Of a stretch of DNA of 27,736 nucleotides, positions 13,547-22,098 are shown piece after piece. The position numbers were made by a program, and so were the translations under genes. The first letter of the stretch is position 1; the number at the start of each line of letters is the position of its first letter. The stretch is from Eisenbergiella sp900555195 (lineage in GTDB: Bacteria; Bacillota; Clostridia; Lachnospirales; Lachnospiraceae). Under the pieces are notes generated by a model. It made no database searches, was not told the origin of the DNA, and was given only the letters and a program-made list of their open reading frames with translations. The stretch is from assembly GCA_902492555.1 (NCBI GenBank), contig CABUMH010000048.1, positions 1 to 27,736 of the forward strand. Reading direction: 5' to 3'.

Positions 13547-14079
13547 TTTCCAATACTTACGGCGAGGCGCTGTTTGGCCTCGCGCTGGAAAAGGGGCTTG
13601 TGGATGAACTGATGGAGGAGATCAGAGATCTGCAGGAGATCCTTTCGGAGAATCCGGAATTTTCCAGGCTTATGAATCACCCGGACATCAGCCGCCAGGA
13701 GAAGCTGTCCGTGCTGAAGGAAGTATTTGAAGGAAGGCTGTCCGATGAGCTGTATGGCTTCCTGAGGGTGCTGATTGAGAAGGGGCGCTACGGCGCGATG
13801 GAAGATATTTTTGCGGATTATGTGCGGCGGTTCAGGGAGCATCAAAGAATCGGCGTCGCATATATTACCAGTGCGATTGCGCTGGATGAAAGGCAGCAGG
13901 AAAAGATCGAAAGACGGCTGCTTGAGACCACGCCGTATGAGAAAATAGAACTGCACTTGACAACGGATGCGTCGTTGATCGGAGGCCTTGTCATCCGAAT
14001 CGGGGACAGGGTGGTGGACTCCAGCATCCGTACCCGGCTGGAGGGGCTTAGCCGTCAGCTGATGCGAATCCAGATATAA
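13534..14079 (+). CDS. atpH: ATP synthase F1 subunit delta
   Basis: The 181-residue delta subunit (OSCP) joins the b stalk to the alpha subunits at the top of F1. The N-terminal helical bundle begins ISNTYGEALFGLALEKG and the C-terminal part contains the family landmark LIGGLVIRIGDRVVDSSIRTRLEGLSRQL. Its start overlaps the end of atpF by 13 bases, and the ribosome site lies inside atpF. Length is standard. Confidence 0.94.
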   Translation: MAKLISNTYGEALFGLALEKGLVDELMEEIRDLQEILSENPEFSRLMNHPDISRQEKLSVLKEVFEGRLSDELYGFLRVLIEKGRYGAMEDIFADYVRRFREHQRIGVAYITSAIALDERQQEKIERRLLETTPYEKIELHLTTDASLIGGLVIRIGDRVVDSSIRTRLEGLSRQLMRIQI

Positions 14080-14119
14080 ATCGGGGCCGCGGGGGCCCAT
14101 AAAGGAAGGTTATTGGCCC

Positions 14120-15637
14120 ATGAAATTGAGACCAGAAGAGATAAGTTCAGTTATAAAAGAACAGATAGAACGGTATGCTTCCAAGCTGGAAGTGGCGGAA
14201 GTGGGAACGGTTATCCAGGTGGCGGACGGCATCGCGCGCATTCACGGGCTGGAAAATGCGATGCAGGGGGAACTGCTGGAATTTCCCGGAGAAGTATACG
14301 GGATGGTGCTGAACCTGGAGGAAGATAACGTGGGCGCTGTGCTGCTTGGCAGCGAACGCGCGGTAGGAGAAGGAGACCTGGTAAAGAGCACCGGGCGTGT
14401 GGTGGAGGTTCCCGTAGGGGATGCGCTGACCGGACGCGTGGTGGATGCATTGGGAAGGCCGATTGACGGGAAGGGCCCGATCCGGACGGAGAAATTCCGG
14501 CCCATTGAACGGGTGGCCTCAGGCGTTATCACGCGCAAATCGGTAGACAGGCCGCTGCAGACCGGGATCAAGGCGATTGATTCCATGGTTCCTATCGGAA
14601 GAGGGCAGCGGGAACTGATTATCGGAGACAGGCAGACGGGAAAGACGGCCATTGCCATCGATACCATCATCAATCAGAAGGGACAGGATGTGAAGTGCAT
14701 CTATGTTGCCATCGGACAGAAGGCATCTACGGTGGCGTCCATCGTGAAGACGCTGGAAGAGTACGGTGCCATGTCCTATACCACGGTGGTGGCATCCATG
14801 GCGAGTGAACTGGCCCCTTTGCAGTACATTGCGCCGTATTCCGGCTGTGCGATCGGAGAAGAGTGGATGGAAAAAGGGGAAGATGTGCTGGTGGTCTATG
14901 ATGACCTGAGTAAGCATGCAGCGGCGTACCGTACCCTGTCCCTGCTTCTGAAGCGCCCGCCGGGACGTGAAGCATATCCGGGGGATGTGTTTTATCTGCA
15001 TTCCCGTCTGCTGGAGCGCGCGGCAAGAATGAACGAAGAGTATGGGGGCGGTTCTCTGACCGCGCTTCCGATCATAGAGACCCAGGCAGGAGATGTATCC
15101 GCCTATATTCCCACGAATGTGATCTCCATCACGGATGGGCAGATCTACCTGGAGACGGAGATGTTCAACGGAGGATATCGTCCCGCTGTCAATGCGGGGC
15201 TGTCCGTATCGCGTGTGGGCGGTGCGGCGCAGATCAAGGCTATGAAGAAGATTGCGGCGCCTATCCGTGTGGAGCTGGCGCAGTATCGTGAGCTCGCAGC
15301 ATTCGCCCAGTTCGGTTCTGAACTGGATGCGGATACGAAAGAGAAGCTGGCTCAAGGTGAGCGGATTCAGGAGGTCCTGAAACAGCCGCAGTATCAGCCG
15401 ATGGCCGTGGAATATCAGGTTATCATTCTCTATGCGGTTACGCATAAGCATCTGCTGGATATCCCGACGGAACAGATTACCCGTTTTGAAAGAGCGCTGT
15501 TTGAATTCATTGACGGACAGTATCCGGAGGTGCCTGCCGCGATCCGGACGGATCAACAGATTACGGAGGAAACGGAAGAGGCGCTTGTGAAGGCGATCGA
15601 GGCGTGCAAAGCGCAGTTCTTGGGGAAAGTTGGGTGA
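14120..15637 (+). CDS. atpA: ATP synthase F1 subunit alpha
   Basis: The 505-residue non-catalytic nucleotide-binding subunit of F1. The P-loop GDRQTGKT lies at 169-176, with the preceding SMVPIGRGQRELIIGD, the DDLSKHAAAYR segment and the diagnostic RPAVNAGLSVSRVGGAAQ. Length is typical (about 500-505). It has an AAGGAAGG site and is separated from atpH by 40 bases, which include a short GC-rich run (GGGGCC...GGGCCC) that could fold but has no T-run. Confidence 0.97.
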   Translation: MKLRPEEISSVIKEQIERYASKLEVAEVGTVIQVADGIARIHGLENAMQGELLEFPGEVYGMVLNLEEDNVGAVLLGSERAVGEGDLVKSTGRVVEVPVGDALTGRVVDALGRPIDGKGPIRTEKFRPIERVASGVITRKSVDRPLQTGIKAIDSMVPIGRGQRELIIGDRQTGKTAIAIDTIINQKGQDVKCIYVAIGQKASTVASIVKTLEEYGAMSYTTVVASMASELAPLQYIAPYSGCAIGEEWMEKGEDVLVVYDDLSKHAAAYRTLSLLLKRPPGREAYPGDVFYLHSRLLERAARMNEEYGGGSLTALPIIETQAGDVSAYIPTNVISITDGQIYLETEMFNGGYRPAVNAGLSVSRVGGAAQIKAMKKIAAPIRVELAQYRELAAFAQFGSELDADTKEKLAQGERIQEVLKQPQYQPMAVEYQVIILYAVTHKHLLDIPTEQITRFERALFEFIDGQYPEVPAAIRTDQQITEETEEALVKAIEACKAQFLGKVG

Positions 15638-15642
15638 AGTAA

Positions 15643-16518
15643 ATGGCTTCAATGAGAGATATCAAGAGGCGCAAGGGAAGCATCCAGAGCACGCAGCAGA
15701 TCACCAAGGCGATGAAGCTGGTATCCACTGTGAAGCTGCAGAAGGCCAAGCGGAAGGCTGAGGAATCCAAACCGTATTTTAACGCCATGTATCGGACGGT
15801 ATGTTCCATCCTGGAACATTCGGAAAATATCCGGCATCCATATCTGAATGGAGCAGAAAGCGGTGCGGCGGCGAAGAAAGCCGTGATCGTGATCACTTCC
15901 AACAGAGGGCTTGCGGGAGGATACAATTCGGGAGTTACAAAACTGATCACGCAGGGGGCGTTTTCCCGGGATGAAATTGTGGCCTATACGGTGGGGAAAA
16001 AGGGAAGGGATGCCCTGGAGCGCGGTGGATGGCAGATACAGTGGGATGCGTCTGCGGTCATGGAAGAACCCTCCTATGCGGATGCGCTTCATATAAGCAG
16101 AGAGGTCCTGGAAGCATACAGAAAGGGAGAGATCGGTGAAATCTACCTGGCTTATACCGTATTTCGGAATACGGTAACCCACATCCCATGCCTGAGAAAG
16201 CTTCTCCCGGTGGATGTGAATGAGATGCAGCAGGATTCCGATGAGGAGGATGCTTCCGGACTTCTGATGAATTTTGAGATGGAGGAGGCAGAAGCGCTGG
16301 AGCTTCTGGTTCCCAAATATATTACGGGAATGATCTATAGCGGCCTGCTGGAAGGCGCTGCCAGTGAGAACGGCGCAAGAATGCAGGCGATGGACTCTGC
16401 GACGGGCAATGCGGAAGAGATGATAGAAGAGCTTTCGCTGTTGTATAACAGGGCGCGTCAGGGTTCCATCACACAGGAACTGACCGAAATCATAGCCGGC
16501 GCTTCAGCGATCGACTGA
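15643..16518 (+). CDS. atpG: ATP synthase F1 subunit gamma
   Basis: The 291-residue central rotor stalk. The N-terminal MRDIKRRKGSIQSTQQITKAMKLVSTVKLQKAK and the C-terminal ARMQAMDSATGNAEEMIEELSLLYNRARQGSITQELTEIIAGA are the conserved coiled-coil halves that run up the F1 core. The middle Rossmann-like part includes IVITSNRGLAGGYNSG. It starts six bases after atpA. Confidence 0.95.
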   Translation: MASMRDIKRRKGSIQSTQQITKAMKLVSTVKLQKAKRKAEESKPYFNAMYRTVCSILEHSENIRHPYLNGAESGAAAKKAVIVITSNRGLAGGYNSGVTKLITQGAFSRDEIVAYTVGKKGRDALERGGWQIQWDASAVMEEPSYADALHISREVLEAYRKGEIGEIYLAYTVFRNTVTHIPCLRKLLPVDVNEMQQDSDEEDASGLLMNFEMEEAEALELLVPKYITGMIYSGLLEGAASENGARMQAMDSATGNAEEMIEELSLLYNRARQGSITQELTEIIAGASAID

Positions 16519-16581
16519 TAAGGGCATGACCATGTGCATTTTGTTGGAGGAAACAGAAAAAAGAAAGGAATAGAAGGAAAC

Positions 16582-17973
16582 ATGGCAGAGAAAATGAGCG
16601 GGAAAATCACCCAGGTGATCGGCGCCATCCTGGATGTAAGGTTTGATACGGGCAAGCTTCCCGAGATCAATGAGGCATTGGAAATTCCGACAAGGGATGG
16701 CTCCACATTGGTGGCGGAGGTGGCTCAGCACCTGGGCGATGATACGACGCGCTGTGTTGCCATGGGCCCGACTGACGGACTCGTGAGGGGGATGGAGGCG
16801 TTTGCTACCGGCTCGCCGATCCGCGTCCCGGTGGGGGAGAAAACGTTGGGGCGCATGTTCAACGTTCTGGGCAAGCCGATCGATAACCTTCCGCCTCCGG
16901 AAGGAGTGACCTATGAACCGATCCACAGAAGCGCGCCGAAATTTGAGGAACAGTCCACGGATACGCAAATGCTGGAAACCGGAATCAAGGTGGTGGATCT
17001 GCTCTGTCCCTATCAGAGAGGCGGTAAAATCGGCCTTTTCGGCGGCGCAGGAGTGGGCAAGACGGTGCTGATACAGGAACTGATCCGCAACATTGCTACG
17101 GAACACGGCGGATATTCCGTATTTACGGGCGTAGGGGAACGGACGCGGGAAGGAAACGACCTGTACTATGAAATGAAAGAGTCGGGCGTTATCGATAAGA
17201 CGACCATGGTATTCGGCCAGATGAATGAGCCGCCGGGAGCGAGAATGCGGGTCGGTTTGTCCGGGCTGACGATGGCGGAGTATTTTCGTGATAAGGGCGG
17301 CAAAGACGTGCTGCTGTTTATCGATAATATTTTCCGTTTTACGCAGGCGGGCAGCGAGGTGTCGGCGCTTCTGGGCCGGATGCCTTCTGCGGTGGGATAT
17401 CAGCCCACCCTGCAGACGGAGATGGGCGCGCTGCAGGAAAGGATCACTTCCACGAAGAACGGTTCCATCACTTCCGTGCAGGCTGTCTATGTTCCTGCGG
17501 ATGACCTGACGGATCCGGCTCCGGCCACCACGTTCGCCCATCTGGATGCGACGACGGTGCTTTCGCGTTCCATTGTGGAATTGGGGATCTATCCGGCGGT
17601 GGATCCGCTGGAATCCACTTCCAGGATTCTGGATCCCAGGATCGTGGGAGAAGAGCACTATCAGGTGGCGAGAGGTGTCCAGGAACTGCTTCAGCGCTAT
17701 AAAGAACTGCAGGATATCATCGCCATTCTGGGAATGGATGAACTGTCAGAAGAGGACAAGCTGGTCGTTCAACGGGCCAGAAAGGTGCAGCGGTTCCTTT
17801 CCCAGCCCTTCCATGTGGCGGGACAGTTTACCGGCCTGGAAGGCAGGTATGTGCCGGTTTCGGAGACGATCCGGAGCTTCCGGGAGATTCTGGACGGGGA
17901 ACATGATTCAATTCCGGAAAGTTATTTCCTGAATGCAGGCAGCATAGACGATGTGCTTTCGCGCGTGAAATAA
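16582..17973 (+). CDS. atpD: ATP synthase F1 subunit beta
   Basis: The 463-residue catalytic subunit. P-loop GGAGVGKT is at 154-161, with the catalytic GVGERTREGNDLYYEM segment, the Walker B strand DVLLFIDNIFRF, ALLGRMPSAVGYQPTL and the DELSEEDKLVVQRARK motif of the DELSEED lever. The frame is open upstream to 16534, but the ATG at 16582 has the AGAAGGAA site and gives the standard N-terminus beginning near GKITQVIGAILDVRF. Confidence 0.97.
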   Translation: MAEKMSGKITQVIGAILDVRFDTGKLPEINEALEIPTRDGSTLVAEVAQHLGDDTTRCVAMGPTDGLVRGMEAFATGSPIRVPVGEKTLGRMFNVLGKPIDNLPPPEGVTYEPIHRSAPKFEEQSTDTQMLETGIKVVDLLCPYQRGGKIGLFGGAGVGKTVLIQELIRNIATEHGGYSVFTGVGERTREGNDLYYEMKESGVIDKTTMVFGQMNEPPGARMRVGLSGLTMAEYFRDKGGKDVLLFIDNIFRFTQAGSEVSALLGRMPSAVGYQPTLQTEMGALQERITSTKNGSITSVQAVYVPADDLTDPAPATTFAHLDATTVLSRSIVELGIYPAVDPLESTSRILDPRIVGEEHYQVARGVQELLQRYKELQDIIAILGMDELSEEDKLVVQRARKVQRFLSQPFHVAGQFTGLEGRYVPVSETIRSFREILDGEHDSIPESYFLNAGSIDDVLSRVK

Positions 17974-17983
17974 GAGGTGCAAT

Positions 17984-18391
17984 ATGGCAGAGGATGGGAA
18001 TTTCACACTGAAAATCATCACCCCGGAGCGCATTTTCTTTGAGGGACCTGTTTTCATGGTGGAGTTTAATACCACAGAGGGGCAGATTGGGATCTACAAG
18101 AAGCATATCCCTCTGACGGTCATGATTAAACCGGGTATCCTTACCATCACTATGGAGAATGGGAAAAAGGAAGCTGCGCTGCATGCGGGATTTGCCCAGG
18201 TTTTGCCGGATCAGGTGACGATTCTGGCGGAAGTGGTGGAATGGCCGGAGGAAATAGACGAGAAACGGGCTTATTCCGCTCTGGAGCGGGCGCAGGAGCG
18301 CCTGAAGGAACACAAGCCGGATACGGATATGGCACGGGCCAAAACTGCGCTTGAAAGGGCAATGGCGCGGATAGAGGTATTAAAAGAATAA
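17984..18391 (+). CDS. atpC: ATP synthase F1 subunit epsilon
   Basis: The 135-residue epsilon subunit caps the rotor foot: an N-terminal beta sandwich (about 1-88, with ITPERIFFEGPVFMVEFNTTEGQIGI) and a C-terminal helical hairpin (about 95-135) that can extend into F1 and inhibit hydrolysis. It starts ten bases after atpD. A long hairpin without a T-tract follows, so the operon's end is not sharply marked. Confidence 0.94.
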   Translation: MAEDGNFTLKIITPERIFFEGPVFMVEFNTTEGQIGIYKKHIPLTVMIKPGILTITMENGKKEAALHAGFAQVLPDQVTILAEVVEWPEEIDEKRAYSALERAQERLKEHKPDTDMARAKTALERAMARIEVLKE

Positions 18392-18401
18392 CCAGAAAGA
18401 A

Positions 18402-18462
18402 AGCGCGCCTGTCTGCCAGATGAGAAGCGGACAGGCGCGCTGTGTATACCTGAGTATCAGGT
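18402..18462 (+). promoter_or_regulatory. Two hairpins between atpC and the MoxR gene, no T-run
   Basis: AGCGCGCCTGTC (18402-18413) pairs perfectly with GACAGGCGCGCT (18430-18441), followed by ACCTGA/TCAGGT (18448-18453 with 18457-18462). Neither stem is followed by a T-tract on either strand, so it is not a classical terminator. It may stabilise the 3' end of the atp message, act as a processing site or give partial termination. Confidence 0.55.
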
Positions 18463-18518
18463 AACCGGAGCGTCGGGTATAAAGGAGATGCCGCAGGAAC
18501 GGCAGGATAAGGGGAAAT

Positions 18519-19463
18519 ATGCGGGATACGGTACAGAGAATACTTAAAAATACGGCTACAGTCATCATCGGCAAGGACGAGATTGCGAAGAAGCTGATTG
18601 CGGCGCTTCTGGCAGACGGGCATGTGCTGCTGGAGGATGTTCCGGGAACGGGCAAAACCAAGTTGGCAAAGGCGCTGTCCGCCTCTTTGGGCGTGCGGAT
18701 GGGAAGGATTCAGTTTACGCCGGACATGCTGCCCGCGGATATTACAGGGCTGCATATATACAGCAAGGAAACGGAACGGTTTGAACTGAAGAAAGGGCCG
18801 GTATTTACGAATATCCTGCTGGCGGATGAGATCAACCGAGCCACCCCGAGAACCCAGGCCGGACTTTTGGAGTGTATGGAAGAGCGGCAGGTGACCATAG
18901 ATGGAAAGACGTTTGCGTTGGAACCGCCCTTTTTTGTGATCGCCACGCAGAATCCGGTGGAGACGGCAGGAACGTTCCCTCTGCCGGAGGCGCAGATGGA
19001 TCGATTCATGATGAGGCTGTCCATGGGAGAAGTGACGCGGGAAGAAGAAATCGCGATTCTGGAGACATACTGCCATGCGGATCCGATTATGGAGTTGCAG
19101 CCGGTGATTACCCGGGAAGAACTGCTGGCCATGAAAGAGGAAGCAGCCCGGGTGTCCGTACACCCTCTGATCGCCGGATATATGGCGGACATCGCGGCCA
19201 GCACGAGAAAGCAGGAGAAGGTGGTCATGGGGGTAAGCCCCAGGGGAACGCTGGCATTGATGCGTGCCTGTAAGGCGTGGGCCTATATGGATGGAAGGGA
19301 GTACTGCATTCCGGATGATGTGAAGGCGCTGGCGCCTTCGGTGCTCGCGCACAGACTGGTATTTTCCTATGGCGGAGGCGGAAGAAAGGATGCAGAAGGG
19401 CTGATTGAAGAGATCCTGCGGACCGTTCCGGTTCCGGTGGAGGATTTCGGCGGGAGAGGATAG
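18519..19463 (+). CDS. MoxR family AAA+ ATPase
   Basis: A 314-residue MoxR-type AAA+ ATPase. Walker A is PGTGKT at 42-47, Walker B ends LADEINRA with Asp103-Glu104, and the sensor region ATQNPVETAGTFPLPEAQMDRF and the VSPRGTLALMRACKAWA segment are diagnostic of the MoxR/RavA clade. These ATPases act as chaperones for maturation of partner proteins, usually with a DUF58 protein encoded next door, as here (three bases between genes). Absence of a VWA gene in the cluster is common in this subfamily. The start follows a GGATAAGGGG site. Confidence 0.93.
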   Translation: MRDTVQRILKNTATVIIGKDEIAKKLIAALLADGHVLLEDVPGTGKTKLAKALSASLGVRMGRIQFTPDMLPADITGLHIYSKETERFELKKGPVFTNILLADEINRATPRTQAGLLECMEERQVTIDGKTFALEPPFFVIATQNPVETAGTFPLPEAQMDRFMMRLSMGEVTREEEIAILETYCHADPIMELQPVITREELLAMKEEAARVSVHPLIAGYMADIAASTRKQEKVVMGVSPRGTLALMRACKAWAYMDGREYCIPDDVKALAPSVLAHRLVFSYGGGGRKDAEGLIEEILRTVPVPVEDFGGRG

Positions 19464-19466
19464 AAG

Positions 19467-20603
19467 ATGCTGATTCTATGGATATGTGCGGGAGCGGCGG
19501 CGTTCTATTTCCTTCAAACATGGATCTATGCCCGGTTCTGGAAGAAAGGCCTGTCCGCCAGGCTGTATTTTTCCAGGGAAAGCGCGACGGAAGGGGAAGA
19601 ATGCTGTCTGGTGGAGCAGGTGGAAAATGGAAAGCTGCTTCCCCTTCCTGTGTTGAAGGTGAAATTTCAGGTATCAAGAAAGCTGCATTTTTCCGGAGAA
19701 GGAGACAGTGCGGTGTCCGATCAGTATTACCGCAATGATATCCTTTCCATGGGGCCGAGGCAGCGTGTGACGAGGCGGATCCCGTTTCGGTGTGGCGCGA
19801 GGGGATATTATCGGATAAACGGCCTGGATCTGGTCTGTTCTGACCTTTTCCTCGGGAATGAGATGGTGGAGGAACTGGAGGAGAACAGCAGCCTGTATGT
19901 GTATCCCGCACCTGTGGGCGGCTTTGAACTCGACCGCGCGCTGCAGAAACTGAACGGAGAGATCCTGGCAAAACGCCATCTGCTGGAAGATCCTTTTGAA
20001 TATCGGGGGATCCGGGAATATGCGCCCTTTGACGAGAGAAAAGCGATCAACTGGAAGGCCACGGCGCGCATAGGAACGCTCATGGTAAATATGCGCAATT
20101 ATACGTCCCTGCAGGCGGTTCGGATCTTCCTGAATTTGGAGGACAACGGGATCTGGCGGCAGGAAGAGCTGATGGAACTGTGCATACGCATTGCGGCCCG
20201 TATCGCGCAGATGCTGCTTGGCCAAGGGATACGGGTGGCCGTATACTGCAATGCAAAAGATATTCTGACAGGCAGACCCATGCGGCTGCCGCCCAGTTCG
20301 GGAGCAGGGCAGATGGAGAGCATCAACCGTGCGCTGGCCAGGCTGAATCTGGAGGAGGAAGTGGATGGATTTGCGCATTTATTTGCAAAAGAACTGGAAG
20401 ATGGCAGGAAGGAAATGATGAGCGTGTTTCTGTCCGTGGACAGGAGCGCTGCATTCCAGAATCTTCTGGAAACGTATCTGGCCAGCGGTGCGGAGGGCAT
20501 ATGGATGTGCCCGCTGCTCCCTCGGATGGAGAGCGAAGTGGAAAAGCCGGAGAAGCTGCATTTTATCCGGCTGAATGCGGAGGAATTGCTGAATGGGGCA
20601 TAA
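19467..20603 (+). CDS. DUF58 domain-containing protein
   Basis: A 378-residue protein with one hydrophobic N-terminal segment (about 2-18), a beta-rich region and the DUF58 signature DPFEYRGIREYAPFDERKAINWKATAR (from about Asp175 to Arg201). DUF58 proteins accompany MoxR ATPases, and the pair is usually followed by a transglutaminase-type membrane protein. The C-terminal half resembles a degenerate VWA-like fold. It overlaps the following gene by 11 bases. Biochemical function is unknown for the family. Confidence 0.9.
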   Translation: MLILWICAGAAAFYFLQTWIYARFWKKGLSARLYFSRESATEGEECCLVEQVENGKLLPLPVLKVKFQVSRKLHFSGEGDSAVSDQYYRNDILSMGPRQRVTRRIPFRCGARGYYRINGLDLVCSDLFLGNEMVEELEENSSLYVYPAPVGGFELDRALQKLNGEILAKRHLLEDPFEYRGIREYAPFDERKAINWKATARIGTLMVNMRNYTSLQAVRIFLNLEDNGIWRQEELMELCIRIAARIAQMLLGQGIRVAVYCNAKDILTGRPMRLPPSSGAGQMESINRALARLNLEEEVDGFAHLFAKELEDGRKEMMSVFLSVDRSAAFQNLLETYLASGAEGIWMCPLLPRMESEVEKPEKLHFIRLNAEELLNGA

Positions 20604-22014
20604 AGGGCTGAAACGTCTGCTGGAAATGATGGAAATCCTGCAAAATTATCTGGTGGTATTCTGCGTAGAAACCGTTCTGTTCGCCCTTTTTCCCAAGGTG
20701 GAAAGCGCCTTTGGGGAGATGTCCTTTGCGCAGCCGTCCCTGTTCAGGCAGATTTTGCTTCTCGCAGTTCCTATTTCTGCATGGCTGATCCGGATGGCCG
20801 CGAATCGGTTTCTGGCCTTTATGGGCCTGCATGCGGCTGTGCTGTTTTTGGGTTCCTGCCTGGGAGAGACGGCGCCGCAGAGGGCGGTGTTTGTTATGCT
20901 GACCGCCTGTTATCTGTTCCGCTCCCTCTATGTGCGCTTCAAACTTCAGTCCGACGGGGAAGGGGCGCTGGGAGCCGCTGCCGCGGCGGTGCTGGGGGCA
21001 GGGACATTTTTCCTTTGCGCTTATCTTGGCGCAGATGAGAGCTGTGCGAGAATTCTGAACGCAGCGCTTCTTTATACGTTTCTGTTTTTTATTCATATAT
21101 ATCTGCAGCGCCTGGAACAGTTCATCCGATTTAATCGGGCAAGCAATGCGCATATTCCGGCGAGAAAGATGCTGATGCAGGGAGGGGGCCTGAGTGCGGC
21201 CTGCAGCCTGATTGTGGTGATGATTCTGGGAGCGGCAGCGGATGACAGCCTGATGAATAAAGCTGTGACGTGGCTGAAAGAAGGCCTTTGGTATCTTGGC
21301 AGGGGAATCTTGTGGTGCCTTGGCATGCTGCTTCGCCTGTTTGGAAGCGACGGAGGAGCGGAACAGATAGAAGAAGCGCCGGCGGCCGTGCCGCAGCTGG
21401 CGGCCGGAGAGGCGGCCGCCTCACCGTTCTGGCTGGAACTTCTCTATAAGGCGATAGAGCTGGTGATTCTGGGCGGCTGCCTGTTTCTGATCTGCTTCGC
21501 ACTGTATAAGCTGTTCCTTGCTGCCCTTCATCGTTTTTATGAAAAGCGCGGAGAAACAAGGGAAGATGCGAACGACGCGGAAGAGATCAGGGAAAGGATA
21601 GAGAAGGGGCAAAAGAAAGAGAGAGGGGAGAGAAGGCGGCTGCTTTTTGCCAGAACGGAGGAGGAGAAGATACGAAAGGCGTTTATCCGGACGATTCGGC
21701 GGACGGAAGGATTTCGCAACCCGGATGGAACGAATGGGGGAAAGGCGAGGAAGGATCCATGGAAGGAAGAAGCGAGAAAAGGCCTGGTACAAGGCAAAAC
21801 AGCCAGAGAACTTTCCTGCTTGATGCATTTGGAGGAGGGGAAAGAGAAGGCGGGGGAGGAAGCCTGCCATAAGGAGGCTCTTTTTCTCGAATTGGTCCAG
21901 CTATATGAAAAAGCGCGTTATGCGGGAGGCTGTACTGCAAAGGAGGCGCGCCGCGCCGGACAGCTTGCGGACATGCTCTCCGGAGAAAGGGGACCGTCCC
22001 GTTTCCGTAAGTAG
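20593..22014 (+). CDS. Multi-pass membrane protein with DUF4129-like C-terminus
   Basis: The 473-residue protein has about seven membrane segments in its first 230 residues, a short Pro/Ala/Gly-rich extracytoplasmic loop (about 255-280), another membrane helix (about 287-312), and a cytoplasmic, Arg/Lys/Glu-rich C-terminus. The final EALFLELVQLYEKARYAGG segment is the mark of DUF4129, usually the tail of TgpA-like transglutaminase membrane proteins in MoxR-DUF58 operons. Here the transglutaminase core with its Cys-His-Asp triad, expected between the last two membrane blocks, is absent: the loop is only some 30 residues. I therefore read it as a transglutaminase-less scaffold of that system. 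Start follows the DUF58 gene with 11 bases overlap. Confidence 0.75.
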   Translation: MGHKGLKRLLEMMEILQNYLVVFCVETVLFALFPKVESAFGEMSFAQPSLFRQILLLAVPISAWLIRMAANRFLAFMGLHAAVLFLGSCLGETAPQRAVFVMLTACYLFRSLYVRFKLQSDGEGALGAAAAAVLGAGTFFLCAYLGADESCARILNAALLYTFLFFIHIYLQRLEQFIRFNRASNAHIPARKMLMQGGGLSAACSLIVVMILGAAADDSLMNKAVTWLKEGLWYLGRGILWCLGMLLRLFGSDGGAEQIEEAPAAVPQLAAGEAAASPFWLELLYKAIELVILGGCLFLICFALYKLFLAALHRFYEKRGETREDANDAEEIRERIEKGQKKERGERRRLLFARTEEEKIRKAFIRTIRRTEGFRNPDGTNGGKARKDPWKEEARKGLVQGKTARELSCLMHLEEGKEKAGEEACHKEALFLELVQLYEKARYAGGCTAKEARRAGQLADMLSGERGPSRFRK

Positions 22015-22098
22015 AAAACATATCCGCGCATTTTGCATACCATAAATTAAAAGAGATGGGCCGATAGCTCAGGGCTTTGACGGCCCGGAAAGGGCAGG

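Noticed and set aside
14519..15652. 377-codon open frame on the minus strand opposite atpA
   Set aside because: It lies wholly within the strongly conserved atpA sequence in antisense; Arg/His-rich translation without known motifs.
18150..19352. 400-codon open frame on the minus strand opposite atpC and the MoxR gene
   Set aside because: Spans the intergenic hairpin and two confidently assigned genes in antisense; no supporting signal.
22058..22086. tRNA-like start GGGCCGATAGCTCAG
   Set aside because: The first 15 bases resemble a tRNA acceptor and D-arm, but the sequence closes at once on CGGCCC. There is no anticodon arm, T-arm or CCA-side stem, so it is only a short hairpin.
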